A DNA stretch of 64,000 nucleotides, from contig CM000694.1 in assembly GCA_000149225.2 (NCBI GenBank), forward strand, positions 1,985,623 to 2,049,622. Direction: 5' to 3'. Below, one piece after another: positions 1-9,874 of this stretch; within the stretch, counting starts at the first letter, position 1; each line of letters begins with the position of its first letter. The notes under the pieces are model-generated. The model had not been told where the DNA came from. It ran no database searches and saw nothing but the letters and a program-made list of their open reading frames with translations. The DNA is from Lachancea kluyveri NRRL Y-12651. Its lineage: Eukaryota > Ascomycota > Saccharomycetes > Saccharomycetales > Saccharomycetaceae. The position numbers and the translations under genes were made by a program.

Positions 1-1298
1 GCACTAATTGGGTTCAGAGCCATCTGTTTCAGGTTTTAGCAGCACCCGCTAATAAAAGTGTCAAAGTCTTGGATTTTTACTGTACAGTTCTAAAGTACTT
101 AGCAGACGAGAATGCAGTAACCTGGTGGTCGATTTTTAATTACAACAATTTTGATGGAAACGAAACAGTAAAGCTATTTTACTATTATAAACTTGTTCAG
201 TTCTGCGATCCATCCACTTTCCTGCAGATAAAAAATACCATGTTTACGACTGCGATTGATAATCTTTTAAAAAGGAGTGACTCCTTGTACCAAAAGTTTC
301 TCATAGAGTTATCTAATAAGGATAATCGTTTTAACATCAACTTTACTGATGGTACGTTTGTTACTCAATTACAAATTATTAAAAGAACGATATCTGCATT
401 ACACAAGGCTTCATACCATGATCTTATTCGAAAGTTCATTGCAAATACCAAAACAAGTTTCTTGCTGGAGCCAAACAGAAGAGACTTCTACGTCAGCGTG
501 GTCAAATTTTTGAACTCCAACTTCGTCGACCAAATTAAAGGCAGTCATGATTTCTTATACCTAAAAAACGAATTTGGAATCTCCAATGCTGAAACAGAAA
601 AGAGCGCCTTTAGGGAGTTACTAGCTTCACACAAGGACCAACTCGAAAAGGCAGCATTTATTGAAAACGAAATACTTCAAACCTATATCCATGGGTTGAA
701 ACCAGCTGACCTCTTAGAGAAGCTGGAATCATCTTTTGGAACCAACGTGTATGAGAACGATTTCAAGCTGTTTACAGAACTGGTCAGAGCAAATACTCTT
801 GCTAATTCTATCCACAAATCGGATATCCAGTGGATCGCTTTGAATGATTTCATCAATCTTATTAATACTACCTTATTCAAAAGATATTACCAAACGACGC
901 CGAATGAGTTTTTTGAGCTTTGTAAATTACACAAATTTCTGTGCCAAAACTACAGGGCAAAACAATGTCTTGAAACTCCTAGAGCAGTCATGCTACAATA
1001 TTACATCGAAATCTGCGACTTCCAAATTAATATGCTACATATGTCTTCTGGGTTTTTTGAGAACGGGTTATTAAAGAGATTTACAAAAGATTTTTTATCA
1101 AATACTTCAGCAGTCACTGAACCCCTGGACAGCGGGCCGTTAGTAACCACTGTAAAAAACTTATTAGATGATGCAAATTCTAAGATTCACTTAGATTCAC
1201 ACACGTACGGTGAAACAGAGCTTTTACTTCCTGACTTGCGAGCCAAAGAGTCATATCTGTCCAATATAGCATCCAATTCAGAATGTCCTGAACATTAG
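1..1298 (+). CDS. MMS22: Probable MMS22, C-terminal part (5' end outside the window)
   Basis: The reading frame is open from base 3, so the gene starts upstream of the window; about 431 C-terminal residues are visible and there is no convincing ATG start near the left edge. The protein looks all-helical, with many Leu/Phe/Lys residues and no motif I can name. The assignment rests on gene order: in S. cerevisiae MMS22 (YLR320W) sits on the same strand just before the SFH1-CWC24-PEX30 series, and CWC24 and PEX30 follow here. Mms22 is the adaptor of the Rtt101 cullin ubiquitin ligase acting on damaged replication forks. Another long helical protein cannot be excluded. Confidence 0.55.
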   Translation, partial: TNWVQSHLFQVLAAPANKSVKVLDFYCTVLKYLADENAVTWWSIFNYNNFDGNETVKLFYYYKLVQFCDPSTFLQIKNTMFTTAIDNLLKRSDSLYQKFLIELSNKDNRFNINFTDGTFVTQLQIIKRTISALHKASYHDLIRKFIANTKTSFLLEPNRRDFYVSVVKFLNSNFVDQIKGSHDFLYLKNEFGISNAETEKSAFRELLASHKDQLEKAAFIENEILQTYIHGLKPADLLEKLESSFGTNVYENDFKLFTELVRANTLANSIHKSDIQWIALNDFINLINTTLFKRYYQTTPNEFFELCKLHKFLCQNYRAKQCLETPRAVMLQYYIEICDFQINMLHMSSGFFENGLLKRFTKDFLSNTSAVTEPLDSGPLVTTVKNLLDDANSKIHLDSHTYGETELLLPDLRAKESYLSNIASNSECPEH

Positions 1299-1352
1299 AA
1301 AAAAAAAACTGTATATTAGTCCCTATTTAAATTACATCAACGACATATAACT

Positions 1353-2723
1353 CTATTTCGTTATAGACTTTTCAGCTTCCAATTTATCAACCTGCTTTTT
1401 CAAGTCTAATAGTAGTACGATGCGTTTCAATAGTTCTTCATGCTTTTGGATAACTTCATAAGATGGCATTGCGGGTCTAACTGGTAACCCTAGCTCCTGA
1501 AGTGTAGCAACAACCTTATTTTGTACAGCAGGTTTAAAAGTAGAAATTTTTGTAGATCTTAAAAAAACACCTGGCGACAACTTTTCTCCATGTGCCATGA
1601 CGCCTAGAGACTTCCTCTCCTCCAAAGTAAAGTTTTTTAATAGATGTTCCGCGTACTCACTATCAGCTTTCCTTCTGATTGCAGTTTGTATTTCTAGTTT
1701 TTGCTTCTTAGTTTTTTTATTAGGGAAACTGGACGCTGACTGTTGGTCCTGCTTCTTGTCATGCTGCTGTTGCATTTGCTGCCTCTGTTGCGCAAACTGT
1801 TGTTGTTGTTTCATCCATGGGTTCTCTGGAACATTGGAGTCGTGCTTTCTTTTTCTGGCTTTATCTGACAATAAACTGCTATACAACTGAGACATTCCCT
1901 GTGAAGTCAGATACTGAGAAATAGGCTTTTCCGAATTTGGAGAGTCCAAGAGGCGTAACAAAGCTTCTCTTTCGTTAAGCGTTTTTTTAGCGGCCATCTC
2001 GAATTTTCTAGATTCTATGATCAAGGCCTCTTCCTCGGCAATTTCAGCAGCAGACCTTGAAAGTAACCTTTTTAAATATTTTTTCCTTTCCAGTTCCTTT
2101 TCTTTCGGAAAGTTCAGAGAAGGTATTAACGGATTATCGGGATCCTTGTGTAAGAAAAAGCATTGACAAACCTGGTAGAATGTTTCTTTTAAATCTTCCA
2201 GGGAACGTTTTTCCTCACTTTCATAGCGGTCGTATATGACAAACCATCTCAGGTCATATTTGCGACATAAATCAAACAGGTACACAATTTCTTCGAACGC
2301 CCAGATACCTTCCGATCCACTCTTAGGCTTCATAAAGGATTCATATTCTTCTTTTGTAAATGTCGGTAGAGTTAGTTTTGTGTTATATTTGGTGAAAGCG
2401 CTTTCTTGAGATTGTTTACCTACTAGCTCTTTAGAACCTTTGACCCAGTGATGTAATTCAACGCCTGTTGCAACTTTGAAGCCAGCCCACGTCCATGGTG
2501 AAGGTTTTCCGATCGCGTTTAATTTGTCTTTAAACTTTGTACTTTTCTGAATCACTACCGGCGGTGTATTTTCCCCCAATAAACTGTACAACTCTCTTTG
2601 CATACCAGTAACTTGCGGTTTTGGCAGGCGGGTAGCACCTGGTGTACTGCCTGAGGACGGAGGCGTCTTAGCCTTAGCTTGTGGTTGAATATTTAATACA
2701 TCAAAAATATCGGAGGAGGACAT
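1353..2723 (-). CDS. SWC4: Swc4/Eaf2, SANT-domain subunit of SWR1 and NuA4
   Basis: 456 residues when started at the Met of MSSSDIFDVLNI, which matches the S. cerevisiae start; the frame runs six codons further upstream but that extension is not needed. A SANT/Myb-like segment lies around residues 100-200 (motifs KYDLRWFVIYDRY and SLEDLKETFY), followed by a conserved basic coiled region with LLSRSAAEIAEEEAL, a Gln-rich stretch near residues 310-335, and a conserved C-terminal part (GEKLSPGVFLRSTK). Swc4 is shared by the SWR1 remodeller, which deposits H2A.Z, and the NuA4 acetyltransferase. It is divergent from CUL3 across about 180 bp and convergent with the MMS22 tail. Confidence 0.93.
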   Translation of the reverse strand: MSSSDIFDVLNIQPQAKAKTPPSSGSTPGATRLPKPQVTGMQRELYSLLGENTPPVVIQKSTKFKDKLNAIGKPSPWTWAGFKVATGVELHHWVKGSKELVGKQSQESAFTKYNTKLTLPTFTKEEYESFMKPKSGSEGIWAFEEIVYLFDLCRKYDLRWFVIYDRYESEEKRSLEDLKETFYQVCQCFFLHKDPDNPLIPSLNFPKEKELERKKYLKRLLSRSAAEIAEEEALIIESRKFEMAAKKTLNEREALLRLLDSPNSEKPISQYLTSQGMSQLYSSLLSDKARKRKHDSNVPENPWMKQQQQFAQQRQQMQQQHDKKQDQQSASSFPNKKTKKQKLEIQTAIRRKADSEYAEHLLKNFTLEERKSLGVMAHGEKLSPGVFLRSTKISTFKPAVQNKVVATLQELGLPVRPAMPSYEVIQKHEELLKRIVLLLDLKKQVDKLEAEKSITK

Positions 2724-2907
2724 CGTCTGCGGTACCTTCACTTTGGTGTGCCGTTGCTAGTAGTCTGGAGTCCATTGCATGAGTTAGTCAAGATCAACAA
2801 AATATTACTTCGTACGTAGTTACTTATATAAATATTGGTCGATAGCATTTACGATCTATAAACTCTAAATAAAACTAATACTGATCAGTCATAAAACAAC
2901 ACCAAAA

Positions 2908-5118
2908 ATGTTTACTGCCAAGAGGAAGAGAATTAAAGCACCAAGGAGAATATTTGCTGACACATCTGCCAGCTTCAATGAGTCCTGGTCTATCCTAGAA
3001 GATGCAATTGACTGTATCTACACAGGGAAAGTGAGCTGCTTGTCTTTTGAAGTATTATACAGAACCGTCTACAGTCTTGTGTTACGAAAACAGGGCCCTG
3101 AGCTGTACCAGAATACCAGAAGTGCCTTAGAGAAAAAATTAATTCAAGTGAGAGAGGACACTTTTCACAATGAGCAAATGAGCTACAAATTTTTGACTAC
3201 ATTAGGCTCAGTGTGGAAAAGCCAATGTGCTTGTCTTAAGATGATTAGCGATATCATGATGTACTTAGACAAGGTTTATTGCAAGGAAAACAGGCAACCA
3301 CTCATTTTCGATGTGGGTCTTGAACTTTTAAGGGATAACATCGTGAGACCATTGTGTACCAAGATTCAAGAATCTATGCTACACGAAATAAACATGGCAA
3401 GAGAGAATAAAAGTACTCCAGTTAATTACAGCTTGTTAAAAGAAATAGTAGCGATGATGGAAACGTTAGTTGATGTTAATGATAACTACTATTTAACGGA
3501 ATTTGAGCCATATCTATTAAAGGAGACCGAAAACTACTACAATACATTTGTGCAGAAGCATAGTCTGCCTGCTGCAGAGTACATCAATAAAGCTCAGGAT
3601 CTTTTAGATCATGAGAAACAGTTGGATCAAAGTTTCTTAAATAAAGATACTTGTCTGAAGGTATTGAATCTGATTGAAAAAGTCCTAATCAGCAACAATA
3701 TAGAGTTCATTTTAACCCAGGGCATGAGAAAGTTTATTGACGATGAGGACTACGACAACATGAGATTACTGATGAGGCTATCACATAGGCAGATAGACAG
3801 AAACAAGGTTCTGAACCAATTAAGCCAATGCATATTGGATGACGGTCTATCTATTAAAGAGAACCAGTATATGAAAAAGAAAGCACAGGTTGCGGTGAAG
3901 TGGGTTCAAGATGTTATTTATCTTAGAGAAAAGTACAATAGAGTCTTGGAAGAAGTTGATGACAGCAACGTGAACAACACTAAAACTGTTAATGAAACAT
4001 TTGCTCAATTTCTGAATCAACAAGGAAATAAGCCTGCTGAATACCTCACCCAGTACATCGATTCTTCTTTAAGAGGTAAACAAAAGGTAGATGCCGCTCT
4101 AGAGAATTCTCTGGGTTATTGCATTTCCTTGTTTAGACTGATTAAAGACAAGGACGTTTTTGAGAAATTTTATAAGCAACAGCTATCTAAAAGGTTGTTA
4201 CAGCAAAGGTCTTCCCTGGAAATAGAAAGAATGGTGATTACGAAAATGAAACAAGAAGTTGGTGTTTCATTCACATCTAAATTAGAAGGTATGTTCAGAG
4301 ATATTACGATTTCTCAAGATTACAACGATAAGTTTGCTCCTCTAAACCAACATCGTCTAGAATATAATCCCAAAGTCTTGACGCCCACGTGCTGGCCTTT
4401 TCAAAATACTAATGTAAGCCAAGACATTGTCTTGCCTTCGAATTTAGAACGTTTGAAATTGGATTTTGAGAATTTTTATATGAAATCACATTCTGGTAGA
4501 ACACTAAGGTGGGCCTATCATCTAGGATCAATGGAGATTGGCTTTCAATTTGGGAAAACTTATCATGACTTGAATATGTCAGTGTATGCTGCTATTATCT
4601 TTCTATTGTTTGAGGATCATACGGAGTTAACCATGCAAGAAATCAATGACTTGACACATATTCCTGAACAAGAATTGGTAAGACAACTATTATCAATCTC
4701 TGTCGCGCCAAAAACTAGGATCTTAAAGAAGCGTCCAATGTCTAAAAACATCAATGTAACGGATAGATTTTCTATCAACTATTCTTTTACAGCTCCCTCA
4801 ACTAAAGTGAAAGTGTTGACCGTTCTGACGAAACCTGAAATTGCATCCTCGATCGGCGGAGATGACTCTGAAAAAAAGCAGGTAATGGATGAAATTAGTG
4901 AAAGTAGGAAGCAGTCTGCGAATGCGGCAATGGTCAGGATAATGAAGGGAGACAAGACTTTAGATCATCAACATCTAATAGAAAAAACTACAGAAATCTT
5001 GAAAGACAAGTTTAGAGTGACGAACACACTGGCAAAGCAGAGCTTGGAATATCTACTGGAGAAGGAATACATCCAAAGAGATTCAGACAATCCAATGTTA
5101 TATCACTACTTGTCTTAA
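2908..5118 (+). CDS. CUL3: Cullin, Cul3
   Basis: 736 residues, close to the 744 of S. cerevisiae Cul3. The N-terminal cullin-repeat helices span roughly residues 20-370, the cullin-homology domain follows to about 620, and a C-terminal winged helix ends the protein at MLYHYLS. The Rub1/NEDD8 acceptor motif MVRIMK is present with its Lys at about residue 680, so the gene appears fully modifiable. Cul3 scaffolds a RING ubiquitin ligase that with Elc1 ubiquitinates stalled RNA polymerase II. Its stop lies only 7 bp from the stop of the convergent CWC24. Confidence 0.93.
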   Translation: MFTAKRKRIKAPRRIFADTSASFNESWSILEDAIDCIYTGKVSCLSFEVLYRTVYSLVLRKQGPELYQNTRSALEKKLIQVREDTFHNEQMSYKFLTTLGSVWKSQCACLKMISDIMMYLDKVYCKENRQPLIFDVGLELLRDNIVRPLCTKIQESMLHEINMARENKSTPVNYSLLKEIVAMMETLVDVNDNYYLTEFEPYLLKETENYYNTFVQKHSLPAAEYINKAQDLLDHEKQLDQSFLNKDTCLKVLNLIEKVLISNNIEFILTQGMRKFIDDEDYDNMRLLMRLSHRQIDRNKVLNQLSQCILDDGLSIKENQYMKKKAQVAVKWVQDVIYLREKYNRVLEEVDDSNVNNTKTVNETFAQFLNQQGNKPAEYLTQYIDSSLRGKQKVDAALENSLGYCISLFRLIKDKDVFEKFYKQQLSKRLLQQRSSLEIERMVITKMKQEVGVSFTSKLEGMFRDITISQDYNDKFAPLNQHRLEYNPKVLTPTCWPFQNTNVSQDIVLPSNLERLKLDFENFYMKSHSGRTLRWAYHLGSMEIGFQFGKTYHDLNMSVYAAIIFLLFEDHTELTMQEINDLTHIPEQELVRQLLSISVAPKTRILKKRPMSKNINVTDRFSINYSFTAPSTKVKVLTVLTKPEIASSIGGDDSEKKQVMDEISESRKQSANAAMVRIMKGDKTLDHQHLIEKTTEILKDKFRVTNTLAKQSLEYLLEKEYIQRDSDNPMLYHYLS

Positions 5119-5125
5119 ATAAGGC

Positions 5126-5956
5126 CTATTTATCTTTTACTTGTTTCATCAGTATATCCCTTAACTTAGTTGCAGTTTTGGCGACGCCATGTGTATCCCT
5201 ACCACATATGGCACAGTTTGGAGTTTTTTTGATCCTTTTCATAAAGCAACTACTACAGAAATAATGTCCACAGTTGGTTATTATTGGTAATTTGTAGTCA
5301 TTCTTACAAATTACACATTTAAAAGGAATGTTTTTTAGCTCAGCTACTTTGTCACTATTATGTTCATCCTTGAGTTTCCATTCCTGGTTCAATTTCCAAC
5401 CAGCTTTGAAGTCATCCCTTGAATGTAGGAACTTACAGCTATCCCCATACCCACAGTATCCAGTTTGCTTGTAGTCTTTGCAGACATCTGGCTGATAATC
5501 CATTAGCATAGTAGTCCTGATGTTAGAAGCCTGTTTCACAGGACCTAAAGCTTCTTTGACACTATTCTGTGCTAGCTTACTAGGCTTAATAAACGAATTT
5601 GCACCTTTGTGATTGGGTAAACCTTTGTAAGTAGCTTCATTTCCGTTATCAAGATCGCTTGATGGAATCTCTTTAGCAGACCGCTCTTTGTCTATAATTT
5701 CTGCGTTTAGAGTATTTAATTTTGTAGCCTCTTCGTTTCTAGTCAGAGAGTTTTTAGTGGCTATGGGAGCTTTCTCTATGATTTCATTGTCTTTCTCATC
5801 GCTATTATTACTAATGGTCGTACTTGCTACAATTGCAGTTTTTCTCTTCTTGAAAACCGCTGCTGGTGAAACAGACTCTGTTTTCTCATTCCCGTCTTCA
5901 ACCAGTTTTTTCCTTCTTAGCTGCCCTTCCGTTTTGACCTGTCTTTTCTTGAACAT
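5126..5956 (-). CDS. CWC24: Cwc24, CCCH and RING zinc-finger splicing factor
   Basis: 276 residues (about 259 in S. cerevisiae). The N-terminal 140 residues are basic and low in complexity. A CCCH zinc finger follows around residues 160-178 (CKDYKQTGYCGYGDSCKFLH), then a RING finger around residues 212-250 (CVICKNDY, CGHYFCSSCF, CAIC). This pair of domains is diagnostic for Cwc24/RNF113, a factor of the activated spliceosome that binds near the 5' splice site before the first step. It shares a 139-bp divergent promoter region with the PEX30/31 gene. Confidence 0.92.
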   Translation of the reverse strand: MFKKRQVKTEGQLRRKKLVEDGNEKTESVSPAAVFKKRKTAIVASTTISNNSDEKDNEIIEKAPIATKNSLTRNEEATKLNTLNAEIIDKERSAKEIPSSDLDNGNEATYKGLPNHKGANSFIKPSKLAQNSVKEALGPVKQASNIRTTMLMDYQPDVCKDYKQTGYCGYGDSCKFLHSRDDFKAGWKLNQEWKLKDEHNSDKVAELKNIPFKCVICKNDYKLPIITNCGHYFCSSCFMKRIKKTPNCAICGRDTHGVAKTATKLRDILMKQVKDK

Positions 5957-6095
5957 TCGTCCTGCCGTTTCCAGTAGTTGGGTTTGGCCATCGCATCATC
6001 ATCGCCCAAGAAAACTTCAACAAAAAAAGTACTCAAACGATCCTCCCTCCAACTACAATCACACAAAAAGTGATATCGATTGAATAACACAAGAA

Positions 6096-7727
6096 ATGGT
6101 TAATCCACAGAGCGAAAGTGCTAAAGAACATCAGACGAGAGCACAATTTGTGGAGGATCCAGTAGAAAGACTGGGGAATAACAGTAGCAAGACCTTACGC
6201 AGCGCCCTAAAAAGCACTCGCAAGCAAAGTGATGACAACCACGACGACGGCGAGGATTCCGTCCAATCTTCGCCACTGTTAAATTCGACTCCCCCAACAG
6301 TCTCAAAGGCACTAGTCAAACTATACCCTTATCTGATTGTTGCGAACAAATTTTTAAGCGTGGTGACGTGGACTAACGATGATATCTGGCCCAGTGTTTT
6401 GATGGTCGTCTGCTATGTATCGTTTGTTTTGTACTTCCAAAGTTTGGTCAATTACTTTGGTCATTTGATAGTGGTTGGTGTATTGTGGTGCTATTCTTTG
6501 TTAGATAGTTTTGTTGAAGAGACGATTAAAGACCACCCCACCTTAGATGATATCATTCACGTCATGTCCTGTGTCACAGCCAAATTTGATCTACTACTAT
6601 CTCCAGTTACTGTATTAACTGGGAATGATATCAAAAGACTGTTGTTTACCACTGTTTTTCTGTCTCCTATCTACGTGATCATCACGGTGTTTATTTTGCC
6701 TCCGAGGAAGCTAATGCTAATAATCGGCGTTTACGTGTTGATTTATCATTCTTCCTGGTCCCGTGTAACCAGAAAACTGTTGTGGAGATTCAAACTTGTG
6801 AGGTTACTGGCATTTTACGTAACAGGTTTGGATCTAGGTGGGATCAATAAACATCAAGGCAATGGCGGCATATTTGCTGCAGTTCATACAAAAGTGAAAA
6901 AGCTGTCATCAAAAACAGGTGGATCTGAAGATGGTAAACCAATTAGATTTACGTACGTGTTATATGAAAACCAACGCCGCTGGTTAGGCATTGGCTGGAC
7001 TTCAAACATGTTAAGCTACGAAAGGACTCCTTGGACCGATGAGTTTTTAAATGAGGCGCCACCACCAGATCAATTTAAGCTACCAGAGGAAAGTTCAGGA
7101 ATGGTGTGGAGGTGGGTTGACAAGACTTGGAGATTGGATATGACTAATGATGGTGCCATCCAATTACCTAGCTCCAGGTCTAAGACAACTGCGTCGCCAA
7201 ACTCTGACGACGGCTTCATTTATTACGATAATACCTGGAAGAAACCATCCACTGAGGATTCTTTTTCCAAATACACAAGAAGAAGAAGGTGGATTAGAAC
7301 GGCTGAGTTGGTGAAAAACAACACATTTGATTTGGGTGATGTCGTTACAGCCTCAAGTTCTGCTGATGTGTCTGTGCAACAAGTGCAGGCCGTTGGCGAA
7401 ACGACCACCCCTAGTAAAGAGAGAAGAAAGAGTGTTCGTATCAATGAAGAACCTTCTATATTAGAAAGTGTCAAAGAGCTGGAAAGTACCAAAAGAAAGG
7501 TCTCGTTTAATGACAACAAGGATGTACACATAATCCCGCCTTCTGTCCATGAGGAAGCCACAGAACATCCTGTTCAGGATAGCTACGAAGATAGAGACAA
7601 ATATGACAATGCTAACGATGACGGAAGTATAGTTGAAGACATTGACCCAAAAAATGCAACTATAGCAGTTTCCGATTGCACAGAGACCACACCACTAGTA
7701 AAAAGTGAAAATAAGAAGAGTGTATAG
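6096..7727 (+). CDS. PEX30: Pex30/Pex31-type ER membrane protein with dysferlin domain
   Basis: 543 residues, nearer Pex30 (523) than Pex31 (462). Hydrophobic segments between about residues 75 and 250 form the reticulon-like membrane region. A dysferlin (DysF) domain follows at about residues 280-410, with the Trp-rich DysF-N signature (FTYVLYENQRRWLGIGWTSN) and DysF-C pieces (WRWVDKTWRLD, RRRRWIRTAEL). The C-terminal tail is acidic and disordered. In S. cerevisiae PEX30 and PEX31 are a duplicate pair sitting at equivalent positions of the two sister regions; one gene here fits the unduplicated ancestor. The product shapes ER tubules and regulates peroxisome and lipid-droplet formation at ER contact sites. 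Confidence 0.88.
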   Translation: MVNPQSESAKEHQTRAQFVEDPVERLGNNSSKTLRSALKSTRKQSDDNHDDGEDSVQSSPLLNSTPPTVSKALVKLYPYLIVANKFLSVVTWTNDDIWPSVLMVVCYVSFVLYFQSLVNYFGHLIVVGVLWCYSLLDSFVEETIKDHPTLDDIIHVMSCVTAKFDLLLSPVTVLTGNDIKRLLFTTVFLSPIYVIITVFILPPRKLMLIIGVYVLIYHSSWSRVTRKLLWRFKLVRLLAFYVTGLDLGGINKHQGNGGIFAAVHTKVKKLSSKTGGSEDGKPIRFTYVLYENQRRWLGIGWTSNMLSYERTPWTDEFLNEAPPPDQFKLPEESSGMVWRWVDKTWRLDMTNDGAIQLPSSRSKTTASPNSDDGFIYYDNTWKKPSTEDSFSKYTRRRRWIRTAELVKNNTFDLGDVVTASSSADVSVQQVQAVGETTTPSKERRKSVRINEEPSILESVKELESTKRKVSFNDNKDVHIIPPSVHEEATEHPVQDSYEDRDKYDNANDDGSIVEDIDPKNATIAVSDCTETTPLVKSENKKSV

Positions 7728-7991
7728 CAATTATAACACACGCAGTAGCACATATGTAGATTAAGCGTCAAACACAATTACCTTCCTCAATCTCCACACC
7801 TTTTAAACGATTCTCCCTTTCCACTAGTCCCATACCTGGATTACATACACCAATAACGAAAAAACAAAAAACAAACAGAAAAAAAAAACGAGTTAAAACG
7901 AATAATGCATTTATTTTATTTTATTTTATTAAAAAAAATCAATACAGTAGCGGTAGCGGTAGTATTCCTATAAATCCCTCTAGGAGCAGAC

Positions 7992-8228
7992 TTACAACTT
8001 GTTGACCTTCAAGGTTGGTGGCAAAGATTGAATCAACTTCTTGGCCTTACCGGCGTCGTTGACAATCAAAGTGTACAAGTTCTTAGAACCTCTGACCTTG
8101 AATTTGGTTTGTCTAAAGGTCTTACCAGCCTTGTTCAACTTCTTGTTGATCTTAACGGTAGCAGACTTAACGTCAGCTCTTCTGGTCAATTCCAAGAATT
8201 CCTTGATGTCGGTGATTTCTCTAGCCAT
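7992..8228 (-). CDS. RPL38: 60S ribosomal protein eL38
   Basis: 78 residues from MAREITDIKEF, the exact usual length of eL38; the frame runs 17 codons further upstream but that extension is unlike the family. The sequence is near identical to other yeast eL38 proteins (LIQSLPPTLKVNKL at the end). No intron is evident in the coding region or in the upstream sequence to the Rap1 sites. Two Rap1-type boxes lie about 195 and 245 bp upstream, as expected for a ribosomal protein gene. Confidence 0.97.
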   Translation of the reverse strand: MAREITDIKEFLELTRRADVKSATVKINKKLNKAGKTFRQTKFKVRGSKNLYTLIVNDAGKAKKLIQSLPPTLKVNKL

Positions 8229-8420
8229 TGTGCGATAATGTCTTTGAAGTGAGATCCTTCTCCTATTCCAAAGGGCCAAATTTCGCTATCTTCAAGACAA
8301 CGGCTAGAGCTGTGAAACTTTTGGTGAGCAGGGCCACCGCTCGCGCTGCGTCGGTACGGAATCCGTGTGCCGCTTACATCCCTGTTTCATTTTCTTATTG
8401 TAAAAAAGTATATATTTCGT

Positions 8421-8484
8421 AATGTATGGATGTTCGTATGAAGTAAAGATGCATACAAGTAAAATATTTAAATGTACGGATGTT
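8421..8484 (-). promoter_or_regulatory. Tandem Rap1 (HOMOL1-type) sites of RPL38
   Basis: On the minus strand the sequence reads AACATCCGTACATT (8471-8484) and AACATCCATACATT (8421-8434), both fitting the HOMOL1/RPG Rap1 consensus of ribosomal protein genes. They have the same orientation and start exactly 50 bp apart, upstream of RPL38. The distal one is close to the stop of TFG2 (8505). Confidence 0.85.
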
Positions 8485-8504
8485 ACATCCTCCATGGAAA
8501 ACAG

Positions 8505-9656
8505 TCACAACACATCTTCCATTTCTATCTCGTCCTCTTCACCTTCCTCGCCTTGGATATCTTCTTCATTATCATCATCCTGTGCCAATTCACCCAATCT
8601 GGCAGCCCTTTCTGCTTCTTTCAACTTTTTGAATTCTGTCTTCAAGGTATATTTCAAGGCGTACGGCCCTTTTTTCACTAAAATGGCGACTTGGTCTAAG
8701 CATTCTTTTAAGTACACTTCTGGCTGCTTGGTACGCTCTTTCAAACCCTTTAAGGACCAATAATCGTACTCATCAAAAAGCTTGAACAAGTAGTCCAGCA
8801 ACTCTTTCTTGGGCATACGAATAGCTCTGATACTGTTCTTGGCCTTCTCCCGTCCAACTTTCAAAAATTTAGAGTTATCTGATCTCATAGACATACCGGC
8901 GTTGCTCATAGTAACACCAGGTGTCTCTTCTAACACAGTAACGGTAGGCTTGTGTACATTCCTCACAATTTGTCTTCTTTGCTCTACAATTTTATGATAG
9001 TTAGGGTCATTCATCGATGGAATCACTTGACATTCATGGCACACGGTGCCCATAATCGCAGTCTTTTTGGGAATGGTTTTCACGTATGGAATATACCTGT
9101 CCCTACCATCTCTATCAGTCATAACTCTGCTTTGAAATCTCCTTCGGTTGTTTTTCTTTCTCATTTGCTGTTGTTTTTTCTTCAATTCTTCCTGGCGTTC
9201 CTGCCTTCTCAGAAACGCTTGCTTCTGCTTTTCTGGATCAGCAGCTAATTCTCTTTCACGCTGCTGAAACTTCTTTAAATTCTGTTCTGTAAAAATGTAT
9301 TCATTTTCAACCACTTTTTTAGTTAGCTCTAAGTCATACTGATGTGGAATGCTGTCATTGTCGTTTTCATTTAGAACCAGCTGAATGGTTTGATCGTTTT
9401 TGTTGATTCTAATCTTTCCCAACTCTTGACCATTCAAATTACTCTTACCTCTCCATTTTTCAGCTAAAAACATTGGCAAACGTACTAGCCACACTTGTCT
9501 TTGTGCATTCTGTAAGTCTAGATCAAGGGATTCTTCATAAACCTTGGTTTCATTGTTCTCAATATCGTTACCATCGAACACCTCTTCATCCTGAGATAGG
9601 TAATCGTCACCGGAATCGTCTTCATTAGTAGCAGTATTTGGGACTACAGAACTCAT
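8505..9656 (-). CDS. TFG2: TFIIF small subunit (RAP30 homologue)
   Basis: 383 residues (400 in S. cerevisiae). After an acidic N-terminus comes the dimerisation domain (VWLVRLPMFLAEKW, about residues 55-70), then a charged Gln/Arg-rich linker (about 130-180), conserved VCHECQVIPSM, a C-terminal winged helix (IRMPKKELLDYLFKLFDEYDYWSLKGL, in pieces, about residues 280-350) and a very acidic tail. Tfg2 pairs with Tfg1 to bring RNA polymerase II into the pre-initiation complex. It is divergent from PRP18 across about 220 bp. Confidence 0.94.
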   Translation of the reverse strand: MSSVVPNTATNEDDSGDDYLSQDEEVFDGNDIENNETKVYEESLDLDLQNAQRQVWLVRLPMFLAEKWRGKSNLNGQELGKIRINKNDQTIQLVLNENDNDSIPHQYDLELTKKVVENEYIFTEQNLKKFQQRERELAADPEKQKQAFLRRQERQEELKKKQQQMRKKNNRRRFQSRVMTDRDGRDRYIPYVKTIPKKTAIMGTVCHECQVIPSMNDPNYHKIVEQRRQIVRNVHKPTVTVLEETPGVTMSNAGMSMRSDNSKFLKVGREKAKNSIRAIRMPKKELLDYLFKLFDEYDYWSLKGLKERTKQPEVYLKECLDQVAILVKKGPYALKYTLKTEFKKLKEAERAARLGELAQDDDNEEDIQGEEGEEDEIEMEDVL

Positions 9657-9874
9657 GGTGTCTTCTCTTAGCTTTTTATCTGGTCAGCTCTTTTCTTATG
9701 AGAATGATGGATTTGCCACTGATTTTCTCCCGCCCTGTGGTCTTTGCTTTCCTCTCTTTCTCAAAAATTTAGCGAGAAGAGTGAAATAAAGTAATGATGA
9801 GTTAAGGGCTACCTTAAGATCCACTACGCATGCGATTAGTACATAATTAACATATCGTAACCAGAGTTTACAGA

